A stretch of DNA of 64,000 nucleotides from contig JARCOQ010000003.1 in the NCBI GenBank assembly GCA_029207755.1, positions 85,393,994 through 85,457,993 of the forward strand, given 5' to 3'. A model generated the notes under the pieces. That model made no database searches. It saw only the letters and a list, made by a program, of their open reading frames with translations, and was not told the DNA's origin. Origin of the DNA: Chamaea fasciata. Its lineage: Eukaryota > Chordata > Aves > Passeriformes > Sylviidae. Shown in pieces: positions 1 to 12,000 of this stretch (position 1 is the stretch's first letter; the number at the start of each line of letters is the position of its first letter). The translations under genes and the position numbers were made by a program.

Positions 1-1464
1 TTCATTGGCTCCAGTAAGTGTGTCCAAAGTTTTCTCCATAGCACAGAAAAGCAGCTCAATCAGTAGAGATTTTGTACATAAGTAACAGACTGTAGTTAGA
101 ATTTAAAATTATTGATTTTCAGGGTGAATTATTATTTGAAGATTTATGCTTAGAGCCATACATTCAGTGTTTATATCTGATGCCAAGTTGCAGGAAAATA
201 CTCCTGACAATGTTTTCCTTGTGCCCTGTACTGACTGATTGAAATTTACAGCTGACCTCCCTGACAATAATTCTGTCAGAGGATCAGTCCTTCAGGCAAA
301 TTGCCAGCTCAGACATGAAAGTCAGAAACGGAAGAATGCAGAAAGTCTTTTCCTTTAAAACTGTAGAGATGTAAATTTTCCCTGACAAAGCTAGCATTGT
401 AGGCTTCTTCTGCAGCTTTCTTCTTTGTCATTTTTCTTCCAGCTGAGGAGGGGAAAATGATACTTTTCTTCTTCCAGAGCATGTCCAATCATACTAAAAT
501 GCAGTTGTACTAAATGCCAAGGACTCATTACTGTTCTTGAAAATTTGTCTCTGTAATGGAAATTTGTGGCCTCTGAGAAAGTTTCAGTTCGTTCCCCATT
601 CCAGGTATCAAAATTATTTCAAAATGTCAAAATAGAAGAGTTTCATTATGAATTAATCTAAGGAAAAGATTATTTTCATTGTGGGGCTCTACTGGTAGGT
701 CACAGCCCTTAAGAGCTTTATGGCTATCAAGTACAATGTACTGTAAAAGGTCCCAGTGATTCATTAGGACACAGTTTTTCGTTGACAAATTGATATATGG
801 GATAATTTCACAGGCATTATGTTGCTGAAGGTGCTTTTTTTTTAAGCTGGAAAATACATTCCGGCATGTAACTGTGTTCTGCCTTATGATTAACTTATAG
901 TGTAATTAACAATTTACTTCTCTACCGCAGTTCTGTACCCAGACTGTTGCTGTGTCCTATAGAATAACTACTGTGTATCAAAGATCAAGAAAATGAATCC
1001 AGAATTTAATGAATAATTAACACACAGATTTCATAGGTAAAGTGCCTTGGAAACCCCAGGGATGAAAAGTACTATGGAGAAATACTATTTTGACAGTTAG
1101 GGTGAATTTATCTTAAATGCAGACATGATCTCAGTTCAATTCCTGCTTTTTTTGGACCCGTCCCAAGTAGTTACAGGTAATTTATTTAGACTCAGGTCTT
1201 TGTGTCTGGTCCCTGTAATAGACCACTGCCCTCATGAAGGTGTTTTTCACAGAAGCAGTCAGGAAGATGAAATAAGATGCCTTAGAAAGGCCAAAAAGCT
1301 AACAGAAAACTCCCCCCAGCTAGAAGCAGCAGATGATCCATTCAAATTTATTTTTCCTTTTTGACAAAAGGGAAGACATTATACATACATACATATGTAT
1401 ATGGAACTAAAGATTTATTGTTATGCCGGTGAATATTTTAAAAGTCTAACCAAAATACACCAAA
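1..1464. other. AT-rich intergenic DNA, nothing recognised
   Basis: No exon-like frame with splice signals, no recognised repeat and no RNA gene was seen. The open frames present are short and have no family resemblance. This is the far 3' flank of ADGRB3. Confidence 0.5.
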
Positions 1465-1954
1465 CACTTATTATTAGTCCAGTTGCAGGAATACCAACAC
1501 TCATTGTCCACATTGATTGAAAAAGTTGAAAATAGTGCTTCTTTAACACACTTACATAAGAAAAGCTTACAAATGTGGATCTTTTTCCTTGGGCATCATG
1601 CTTATCCTTCCAGTGCAGCTTGGCCAATGCAGGCTGACAGCTTCCTGCCTCCTGGAGCAGAGGGGCAGAACGTGTAGTGACAAAGCGCCAGCATCCTGCT
1701 GTCCTCAGCAGGAGGAGAGTGATAGTCATGGTGGGGCTTTCTTCTCCTCAGTGGTTTCCTTCTCCTGAGCTGCCAACTGCAGCCTGGCAGTGGCCCCCAG
1801 CCACACACAAATGGCTATGGTTTTTCAGGCAGTGGCTGGGGGACGGGCTGTGTGTGTCACCTCCTCCCCAGCAAGGCAATTCCCAGGGCTGAAGCTGGAG
1901 CTGGGGAGGCAGCAGTCCATGGTCCCAGCCAAGGGCTTAAACCAGCAACACTAA
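1465..1954 (-). repeat. Unclassified LTR-like interspersed repeat, copy A
   Basis: This stretch is collinear with the reverse complement of 20180-20653. Shared landmarks in order are AGGAATACCAACACT (1487-1501), a CATCATGCTTATCCTTCCA-type block, GCTGACAGCTTCCTGCC, CAGCATCCTGCTGTCCTCAG, GTGGGGCTTTCTTC, GGCAGTGGCCCCCAG, and a distal TTAAACCAGCAACAC. Similarity runs over about 490 bp with many substitutions and small indels, so both copies are old. The strand is given relative to copy B, whose plus strand carries a TATA-like box. I do not recognise the family. An LTR of an avian endogenous retrovirus is the most likely explanation, because there is no coding content, no poly(A) tail, and a GC-rich half joined to an AT-rich half. 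That classification is an inference. Confidence 0.6.
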
Positions 1955-3922
1955 TCAGGTTCTCCTTTCTCTCTGTTTTAGGTTATTTTCTAGTTAGCTT
2001 TTCACTAGTAGGCTTGGAACTGAGCCACAGATTTGTGATTAATTCAGGTTTTGCTGATCTAAGCTCATACTTCTGGCCTGTCTCTTGTTTGGCAGCAGCA
2101 GTGTTTATTTCATTGTCTGGTTTAAATACTGTCAAGTCTTGCTTGAAAAGCACAAGCACTGCTTAGGTAGTTCAAAATATATGGCAAGAGATATCCATAA
2201 CATAAAAACTAAAGATTATGGTTCTAACATGAACAATTCAGTTCCTGTCACCCCAAAATAAAAGTTGCTTACAGGTAGTGATTATGTCCTTCCTCTAGGG
2301 AAAACTTCAGTGAAATCCAAAGCTCATCAGGAAGCTTTGTTTTGACAGCTGGGTGCATTATAGGGAGTCAGGCTGGACAGGAGGCCACTGAAATAGCTGT
2401 AGAGCCTGAAAGCCTCACCTGTGCTTGCAGCGTGTCACATGAGGGGAAGGACCTGGTTATCCTGGAGCTTTGCTGTCACAGTGCAGGAAGGCCAGATACC
2501 AAGATGCTGCTAAGAACACTGGGCTTGATGAGAAGCACTGGCCAGTCAAACTCCAGGGACACTATCAGATGGTCCCACTATCAGATGGTCCTGCCAACAA
2601 GTGTTATCACCTGAGTTTACCCTTCTATTTTCTACAATAGGACTGACACATCCCTTTATACCATGTTAACATTCAAAATTATCTCCTTGCTCGCCCCTTC
2701 TAGCCTAAGAAAAAAACTTTAGTTCCATATATGGGGTGTGTTTTTTTCCATTCTCAAGATTTTCAGTGTAACTATATGTATCTTAAATTGCCTCTCCTGG
2801 AAATTTCACTGACTTGGAAACTGTGTTCTGACGAGAGGTGCTTAATTAGCTACTTCCAAATAATGAAAATCCAATAATTTAAAGATGTGTCTACTTCATG
2901 ACAGAGAAAGACTTAGCTAGGTTTCCTCCTTCATATATTCCATGTTGCATGTAAGGCACTCATCCAGGATGCAGAAGACTTGGTTCTACTTTCTCAATGA
3001 AAAGGGTATTAATCCCATCTCCTTGGGGAATGTCTCGCCGCTGGACTGTTAGGGGATGAGTAAAAGAATTCAATTCTCTGCCCCAGAAGTTCTCTCACTG
3101 ACATAAGTACTCAAATCCTTGTGCTTCCAAGTGTGGCATTGCTGTGTATCCTACCTGGTTTTCACAGTTCCCCCTAATTGGGAGAAGGCCTAGCTTTGAC
3201 TTCTGCACCTGGGTGGATAATATGTTTATAGAACATTCATCATGAAATTAATAGAGAGAGCTATAGACACACAAAGAGGTCTTTATTTTTAGTATGCATA
3301 TTAGAAATATGTAATAAACATCAGAAATCACAAACCTGAATCAATGGAAATCAGTCATAGGGATATATATATGTTTCTGGTGTTTAAGAGAACCTCCATC
3401 CATGTTTCTTGATCTACATGAAATTAAGTTCATAAAGTACACGTATTTTGGTGCAGTCTTCAATCAACAGTTTTATGTGACCAAATAAAAAGGGTTTAAG
3501 CTGAAAAGAGATAATTTAATTTATTGATTTTTCTTCATTGTTAATCTTACTAGAGCAGATTAATCATTTTGGTAACTGGTAGAATGTTCTGAGCCCTGGA
3601 ATTCTGCATTTTGGATGGAAAAAATTACACTGATAGATATAAAAAAAAATGAGTGAAACCTGAACAATCAAATGAGATTTAATAACAAAACTTGCTCATT
3701 TTCCTGTGCAAATAGTTCTATTGACTTTTGCAAGACTACCATGAAGTGAAACTAGTATTATAGCTGTCAATTTCTAAAGGATTAATCTCTTCCTCCAACA
3801 GAGAACTGTCCTTTCTCCTCCTGTGTTATATATTTAAATAACATCCATTTCTAATGGGTTGTTTTTTTCTGCAAAGGAATATTTCTGGCTTACTTGTGCA
3901 CTTAGAAAAGTACTCTAATAAT
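1955..3922. other. Intergenic DNA with a 16-bp tandem duplication
   Basis: No gene or recognised repeat. The 16-mer ACTATCAGATGGTCCC occurs at 2561-2576 and again from 2577, with the last base of the second copy changed. It is a simple local duplication. Confidence 0.5.
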
Positions 3923-4158
3923 AAGGGTAGGTTTAGGTGAGATATTAGGGAGAAATTCTTTACTGGATGGAGGGTGGGGCCCTAGAAAAAGTTGCCCAAC
4001 GAAGTTGTGGATGAAAGTACTTGTTCAAGGCCAGGTTGCATGGGACTTTGAGCAACCTGGTCTAGTGGAAGGTGTCCCTGCCCATGGTAGGGGGGTTGGG
4101 AATAGACAGTCTGTAAGGTCCCTTCCCACCCAAAGCATTTTGTTTTGTTCTGTTCACA
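3923..4158 (+). mobile_element. CR1 LINE, 5'-truncated 3' end
   Basis: The sequence follows the 3' UTR of avian CR1 in sense orientation. It has the GATATTAGGGAGAAATTCTT block, then a GTTGCCCAACGAAGTTGTGG block, TTCAAGGCCAGGTTGCATGG, GAGCAACCTGGTCTAGTGGA, and a CTGTAAGGTCCCTTCCCACC end. Only about 235 bp remain, which is the usual extreme 5' truncation of this family. The terminal ATTCTATGATTCTATG octamers have decayed to a T-rich stretch. Confidence 0.92.
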
Positions 4159-5213
4159 GTGCTGTTGCTCTGGGCTTACACACTGACGGTCTGTCCCAGC
4201 TTCTTAAGATAGTACCATGACAGATGTCTGAGCTCTGCAAGACTGTCCCCTTGTAAATGCTATTTCTGTTGCTTGTTGCTTACAGCTATTCCATAGCGAT
4301 ATCTTTTGTGATTTTGAACTTCTGTTGTTAAAGAAAGGAGAAACAAATGAACCAGACAACTACAAACCCTGATGTCTAGACTCAACTGTGTGCCACTCTT
4401 TAGGAGCAATCCTGACGAAAACAATAATTGAGAAGTTGGAAGTGAAAAGGGATAAAATCTAAAATTATGTAGATTAGGGCCACACTGGCAGCAGTAGGGG
4501 CTGTGCTGGAGGCCCCTGTGAGGAGAGACTGGAGCTGCTGGGCACAACTAAGCCTGCAGCTGAGGTGCTGATGCCTTAAGGAAAACATATTTAATAAAGG
4601 GTAAAAAGTGCCTGATGGAAAGGAGGAGGGAAGATGAGGTCACAGGAAGAGGAGGTGCTCAGTTATCTGGGCTGCAGCCCCTTGCCCAAGCAGGTAGATA
4701 TGGCCTAAAGTAGCTGCAAACCATGCAAAGCCCACACTGGAGCAAAATAATGCGTGACAAGGAAGGAGCAGCTGAGAGGAGCTGTTAGGGTCTGACCGTA
4801 GACATCGTTCCCTATCTCCCTGTGTGGCTCAGGGTGAAGGAAAGGTAGAAAATTTGAGAGGGAAGGAGCTACCTGTAGATGTGGTGTCAGCCTGGGAATG
4901 GGGGCGAGGGGGATAAGGGGGAAGGGTGTTGTTCTATTGTCCTTACTTTCTCCCCTGTCCTGCTGACTGGAGGTAAAGCAGGAGGGTGAGAGGCTGTGTG
5001 GAGGTTTGTCCTAGCCAAGGCTAATCCACTACACCGATTAATCTCATACCTTCTTTAATAATACTTTCTTACCTTTAGTAGCTGGAGTCAGAACTTGATG
5101 TCCTTGTAAAGCTCTGTTAATCTTACCTCTCCATCAGTTTGTCATGGCTGCATGTGGAAATCCAGTTTGAATTCTGAGCAGTGAAGAGGTTACTGAGGCT
5201 TTTTTTTTTTTTT
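4159..5213. other. Intergenic DNA, nothing recognised
   Basis: No gene or repeat recognised. The part from about 4600 to 5000 is purine-rich on the plus strand. A run of T (5200-5213) abuts the 3' end of the neighbouring minus-strand CR1. Confidence 0.45.
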
Positions 5214-6095
5214 CACAGAATAATTTTTTCACCGGGTGGATGAGGTTGGAAGGGACCTCTGGAGGTCATCTGGTCCAACATCTCTGCTCAAGCAGCTTCC
5301 CCTAGAGCTCCTTGCCCAGCACTGTATGCAGATAACTTTTGAATATCTCCAAGTATGAGGAGATGCCACAACCTCATTGGGCAACCTGCTTGGTCACTCA
5401 CAGGAGAATTTTTTCCTTATGTCCAGACAGTACCTCCTGCGTTTCACTTTGTGCCTCTTGTCTCTGGTCCTGTCTCCACAGAAAAGAGCCTGGGTCATCT
5501 TCTGTACACCGTCCCTTCAGGCATTCATATTAATTGGTGAGATTCCCTGCTGAGGCTCCTCTTCTCCAGGCTGAACATATAAAGCTCAGTGCTTTTCCTC
5601 ACAGAGGAGATGCTCCAGTCCCTTCATCGTCTTTACAGCCCTTGGGTAGACTTTCCATTATATCTCTCACATGAAGGGCAGCCCCCAACTGGACACAGTA
5701 TCTCAGGTGTTGCCTCACCTGTGGTGAGTGGAGCAGAAGGATCGCCTCCAAGGACCTGCAGGTAGCACTCCTCCTAATGCCTCTCAGATGTCACTAGCCT
5801 TCTTTGCCACAAGGGCCAAGGGTTTGTGCTGGTTGGTGTTCAGTAAGGTGTCAACCATGCCCTCCAGAGCCTTTTCTGCAAGGTGGTTTTCCTGCTTGTC
5901 GTTCCCCAGCGTACACTGGTACCTGGAATTGTGTCTTCCCAGCTGAAGGATTTTGTATCTCCCTTTGTTCTTCATGTGGTGAACTCTGTCAGCCCATTTC
6001 TCTTGCCTGCTTAGGTCCTTCTGGATGGCAGCACAAAGCTTTGGCACTTCTTTTGTGGAAAGAAAGAGGATCAAAGCTGTTGGAGCATTCAAAGT
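5214..6095 (-). mobile_element. CR1 LINE, 5'-truncated, minus strand
   Basis: Read on the plus strand, the 3' UTR comes first: CACAGAATAATTTTTTCACC, GGTTGGAAGGGACCTCTGGA, GTCATCTGGTCCAACATCTC. The 3' part of ORF2 follows. Blocks such as CCTTATGTCCAGACAGTACC and CTTCTCCAGGCTGAACATAT are standard antisense CR1. The element ends near 6095, inside the region coding for the segment after the reverse transcriptase core. Substitutions are frequent, so it is older than the copy at 59.5 kb. Confidence 0.93.
5784..6092 (-). pseudogene. CR1 ORF2 remnant (post-RT segment)
   Basis: The minus-strand frame reads through about 100 codons. It contains AAIQKDLSRQEKWAD, LQLGRHNSRYQCTLG and LVAKKASDI, which match the CR1 ORF2 pattern 'IQ-DL-RLE-WAD', 'LHLGRNNP-HQY-LG' and 'AAKKANGIL'. 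This region follows the YADD/FADD box of the reverse transcriptase. It is a non-functional piece of a truncated LINE with no initiation context of its own. The apparent start methionine is meaningless. Confidence 0.85.
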
Positions 6096-9000
6096 AGGCA
6101 GTTTTCACTGGAGAGAGAATTCTCCACTAGCCACAGATGGCACAAATCCCATTTGAAGTTCAGTTAGGTAAAGTTTAGAAAGCTTTGTTAGGAATTTGTT
6201 TTGCCATTGGAGTAACAAAGTAGTTTTTGTTCATGCTGGTTATCAAAAGAATAAAATGTTCACTGGCAAAGGGTCTATATCACAATTTGTCCAATTGAGT
6301 CAGAGAGCTTAAATGAGAAACTCAAGTCTTAACTTTACACAAATTCAGACAGGAAAAATGTAGACCTGAGAACCACACCCGATGTGAGTTGCATACTAAG
6401 TATGCTGAAACATAAGTCACCTTGTCTTCTAGAATAAGCCGGCAACTTTAGTTAAAGACAAAAACCCCCAATATATTTGCGTTTGATTTTGTAAGAATTG
6501 TTTGAAGTTTGATTTTGTAAGAATTGTTTGAATATGGGAAATTGCAAAGGGAATATTGACATGGCAACAAATTAATGTGTTAACACCAGCTTGGTGAAGA
6601 AAATTTCCATAATTAATCATTTAATTCTTAAATTAATGCATTTGGTAGGCAAATTAAAATGAAAAACTATGCAAAATAAAGTGGATTTTAAGAGTTTTTC
6701 TATCATTAGTGCTCCTGGACATTGTGAATTCTTACTGCTAGAACATGTTAAGGTAAAATATGGAGCCACATCTAGACACTGAGTGGTAAATTAGGTTCTT
6801 GATTCCTGCAGTGTTTGCAATAACTTTATTCTGCACCGTCAGTGATAAATCCATCTTGTGTAATTGATGTTCTGTGAGCCCTGTCTTACCCCATTCTAGT
6901 TGGAGCACAGCAGAGGAAGAGTCTCCTCTTAATCTGAAAGAGCATCCCAGGTCTTGTAAGTAAATCTGCATAGCCAAAGCAGCTACAGGGTGGTGACAGA
7001 CTGGATGTGGAGGCAGCTCAGAGGAGCTGAACAGTGTAGAGGTGACTTAATCGAATCAAGCTCCTTGTTTAGGTAATTGAATGCTGCCTTAAAGGGGTGA
7101 AATGCTTGCAGGATAGACAAGGACTGTGTAGTAGATCACTCCACTGACAAAGGTAAATTACAGTCCTACATAGTTTGGGTTTGTGCATTTTATTTTCAGA
7201 GGCAATTTTGAGGTGGTTTAGCTGAGCCTTTTGTTGATGTCAACAGGATGCTTGCAAATAATACTTATTTCAGCTTTAACATCTGTAGTCTGGAGTTTCA
7301 TGTAGTGAGTTAGAAATATGTGGAAGAAACATGATAATCTATGGTGGTGAAAGTACTGTCGTAGATCTATACATTAGGAGTGATATTTCTGAACTTACAA
7401 GCCCAAATCAGAAATGATCTGATCTGCTGAAGTTTATGCGGGGGTATTTATATCTTCATAATATCTCTTAGGCTAGGTATATTACAACCTTTTGTACCTT
7501 TTTTTAAATTGGATCATTACTTGCACTGGAGTTTTAGAATTTACTTGTTCAGAGTCTAGCAGAATGGTGTGAGACAATCAAAGCAGAATAGCATTAATTT
7601 AAAAAATGGTTCTTGAGTCTCTTGTATTCTCCTTTAGCATGGGAACATATACACCAGCAGAGATAACTTTGTTGTTACATGTAGTGGGCCAAATTAAAAA
7701 GGTCAGGTTTAAAGGTTGCAAGGTAAATGAATCATATTCCATAGGAGCAGAGAAGAAATAAAAGTAATAGCAGCTCAATCTCCCTTGCATCCATTTGCAT
7801 TCACTTCTCTTTTAAGCTTGGTGAAGCTGGGTTTTAATGAACCATGCACTCTGGTTTTAAAACACTAATGTAAACTCTTCCAGATTTGATTAGTAGAGCC
7901 AGCAAGGTATTAATTTTTAAACGGGATGTTCTGTGTGAGGAAGATTTCTGCCAAAGTGTCTCTTAAAAGTCCTACTTAAGATGGAAATCTAAACAAGGTG
8001 CCAAAGGAAAAAAAAAGTGAAATAGAATTGTCAGCTAAATTTTACTAGACAAGATTATATAATGAAGACTGTAATATTACATTACAGTGGAGTTCTTCTC
8101 TAAGAATTACTCATAAAACACTAAAACATTTATTAGGCTCAATTATGCATATCTGAACCCATTTTGTGGAGCTCTTCATTTAGCCATAGTTTTTAAATGA
8201 GTAAGATTGAACAGATGCATTAACTCCCTTGTCCACTTCCCAAGCCTTTATTCCACCATTAGGTCTGCTAAACTGAAGTCTTCTGTGCTTATTCTGCAAG
8301 CCTCCTCTCAGAGGGTGGATTCAGAGTTGGATGTGGGCGCCTCTCAGTCTGCAAAAGGGTTTAGACAGCAACAGGAGTGCCAGCATGACACACATGGGTT
8401 GTCCCCATGTTTTGTCTCATGCACTGTTGGTTTGTCACAGGCTGTTTGCTCTGAGTCATTGTAGAGTTTAAGAAATGGGATGGCTGTTTAATTTGAAATT
8501 TAATGGCCACCATTCCAGGGATTGACCTAAAGCAACTGGTATATTCTTGAGTATACAGAGAATCACATTTAGGAAGAGATTCAGTGTTTTGACAGAAGAT
8601 GAGTTTTTCCCCACACCTAGATAATTGCATCTTACAGTTTAAGTCACCAGTTTGTCCTTGTTTTAATTATGATAAAGAATTTTCTTGTTGGTTCTTTTAT
8701 GAAGATCACTATGTCCGATTCAGTTTAAAAATTCCTTAACAGTTTATAATTTGTAGCCATCTGTCAGTGGCCTGGTAATGCATAATGACTATTTTCTGTT
8801 CTCAGGCATTAATGCCTTACTCTGAAGTGTCTTTCTCCTATGCCATATAAGTCACTATAATTTACCCTACATCCATTATGCTTTAATTACCTTATCATCT
8901 GTGCAGATTACGGTTCAGTATTAAAAATAAAAGGGAGATTCACAATGTTTGTCAGAAGCAAGTGCCCTTTTCGCATCTTCACCTGCTGTTTATGTTTGCT

Positions 9001-12000
9001 CCAAATTAGGCTGAGGTTCATAATTGGAAAAATGAAAGAGGTTGTCTGGACTGAAAACCAATTTGGTGCACAGAAACACATGGCACAAAGAATGCTTTCT
9101 TATGAGACATTTTTGGGTTTTGCCTTTTTGTGTACCTGTAATTATTTATACTAATTATAACTAAAATATTTCTCCCTTACATGTGCATGAGACTGGCAAT
9201 TAGACATGACCTCCAAACCCAGAAATTTGTAAGAAACAAGTTAGAATTAGAATGCTGCATCCAGGTCTGCATTTGTCCTGGAACAAAGGCAGTGCTCTCT
9301 CTCCACTATGCAGAAGCACAATTTCAATTTAGAGCAAAGGAATTGGCTCTTCTAGTTGTGTGCTATCTAGTTATATCATCAGAGGGCATGTTTAAAACCC
9401 CCTTTCAGTTGATCCTTAGCTGGATAAATTGCCTTGTCTCTGAATCCAACTGCACTATGTTTACATACCAGCTGAAGGTCTTGATGGATTATGAGCAATT
9501 GAAAGTATCTGATCACCTAAAATGCAGGGTGGTGGCCCCTCTGTGGTATGGAACAGAGTCCTGTTGGTTGGGAGCCCTTCTCTCTCACTTCTGGATGGCA
9601 GGCTTCCCTGTTTCCTCATTCCCCTGTTCCCACTTTTTGCTTGGGAAGGCATCTCGCCCTGAAGATTTAGGCTGTGTCCCTATTTGGTCAAAGAGTCAAG
9701 ACCAACAGCGTTTAGTAGAAGGTCCTAGCAAAATTTCTGCCATGTAATTTTGAATCATGCATAGAAATATGCCCTAAAGACCTTAAAGACCTAGAAATAA
9801 AACACACACTTCCGAGAAAATATTAGTACAGGAGGTCTCCAGAGCCAGAGATGGAAAAGTACCTACCTCACATAGGGCAAATACAGTTTTATAAGTTTAG
9901 AAAATTAGCATAATTGAAAAGAATTCCCAATTAGAAGTACAAGTAATGAGGTAATTCCCTGCCTTGGTTCCACCTCTTCAGGAACCACCCCTTTCTTGCT
10001 ACTAGCTGTAGTAGCTGTTCTTTGTTTATGAGAAATTATCTCAAGAGGCTGGTTTTAACCTTGGTTCTCAGAGGAAACAGGAGAGGAGCCTTTGGAATGT
10101 GTTTTGTCTTTCTGCCTGTCAGGGTAGGAAAAGTACTGGAGTTAGCTAGGAACTGTATAACGATACAAAAGTAGTCTACAGAGCTACGAATATGTAAAAA
10201 GGAAATAGAAAAGCAAAAATCATTTTGGCATCACTGCCGAGCAACAAAGAAGAATCTGCAGAAGGACATTCTTTATTACTTTATTTAGAAAACTAAGTCA
10301 ATGAAAGTAACTAAGGTAACAAAGCTTTTTTTTTTTTCCTTTGGGCAGTGGCAGACAGTACCAAAATTATGTGTTATTCAGGGTAATGCTCTATTTGTGT
10401 GGCCTCATTAGTAGTTTTCACTCAACTTTAGTTGATGTGGTAAAGATGCAAAAGAAATATGGTAATGTCAAGGAGTTAAATTATTCTTTTCCCTGCAGCA
10501 TATGGAAGCAGCCTTTGCCCTCCCAAGTCCTACACTTGAGGGGATGGATAGGTGTTAATTTTAAAGTCTTGCCTGCTCCATATGCTGTTCACTTCATGCT
10601 ATGACAGTAACTGCTTTAAAGTGCATGCCCACTGTGCTTATCGTTCTAGTCCTGTATGTTTTGACCATTTGTTGTTTGTTTGGTTTTTTTTTCTGTCACA
10701 TGAGTTCTCATGGATTGAATGGGCTAGATATATCTTGATGCAAATGAGAGGCAGGAAGGCCACAATCATATAATTTTAGACAGATACTTTGTCAATAAAG
10801 GACATGGTGTACATTGTGGCAAAGGACTGAGGCAGGCCTGTGACATGAAGCTATTGGCACCCGTTTTGATTGCCAATGGAGTATTTTGGAGAGGAGTAGG
10901 ATTGCTTGTAGAGTTTGTGACAAATCCTACAGATGCGCATAATGGCATATTTCTGATAACATTCTTGGCTACAATGCTATTACTGTCATTAAATAATAGA
11001 TTTGTAAGTACTTCAAGGTCTGAGGATCATGTTACATGGATGAAATAGTTTATTTGACTGTAATGATTGGGAAAGCTTCATAGTCAAAAGAAATCATACT
11101 TGTTAGCCTTTACCAGACTACCTAGAATGCTTCATGTGGTCATGCAAGAGTCAGCTGGGATCTAGAAACCCTGTATTTCTTTTTTTACAGAATGTACATC
11201 CAAGCTGAGACTGCCTGTTGATTTGGATAAAGTGTCAGATGGCTTATTCTATCTTCAGCTCTTGTTTGGATGTCCATATTATATTTAAATTGTACCATAT
11301 AGGATGACAGCCTTTTTCTTCTTTGGTGCAGGGATCTTTGCATCGCCCTTCACAGATGAAAGCAAGTAATATGTTTTTTATGTCTATGCATTGAGTAATG
11401 TTAGCCTGACCTGGATCACTAGGGAATAGATTCCAATCTCTTTTAAAATGAAGAAAGATTTCCTGAAAGATGCTTCTAGTTTTACCCCACCATATATATC
11501 TGACTTTGATTCATATTATTTTTGAGGTATAAATGAGGTGTGATGATATGGGTGATGCTGAATATTAAAAAAAGTTTATATTTTTCCTTGGATTATATGT
11601 CTCTGTATTGGATATTTGATCTTGCTTGGATTGGATCTAATTGGATATTGGATCACACTTTAGGTGAGGTACCTGTTACTAAGTGCCAGTTTGAAAGAAA
11701 GTAGATTTTCTGGAGAACAATAATAAACAGACCCTAAAAATGCTGTAAGTAACTGAGTAATTTACTGAAGAACGAACAGTTGTTGGAATCATAAACATAC
11801 AATTAATATAAATTACAATATTCCATGATAGTCCTAAAAGACCATTTCCTGAGGGAAAATGAATAAAATGAGAAGGTAAGTTTATGACTAGTTTCTTGGT
11901 GAGATTAAATAAATTAATTATAAAGAATGGAAAAATATCTTTTATGAACCTGACTTACACATAGCCCTGTCTCTTCCTACAAAGATAAATAACCACAAAA

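Noticed and set aside
9181..9747. 188-codon plus-strand open frame, the longest outside simple repeats
   Set aside because: Cys/Leu/Ser-rich composition, no recognised motif, no splice or promoter support. Expected by chance in 64 kb read in six frames.
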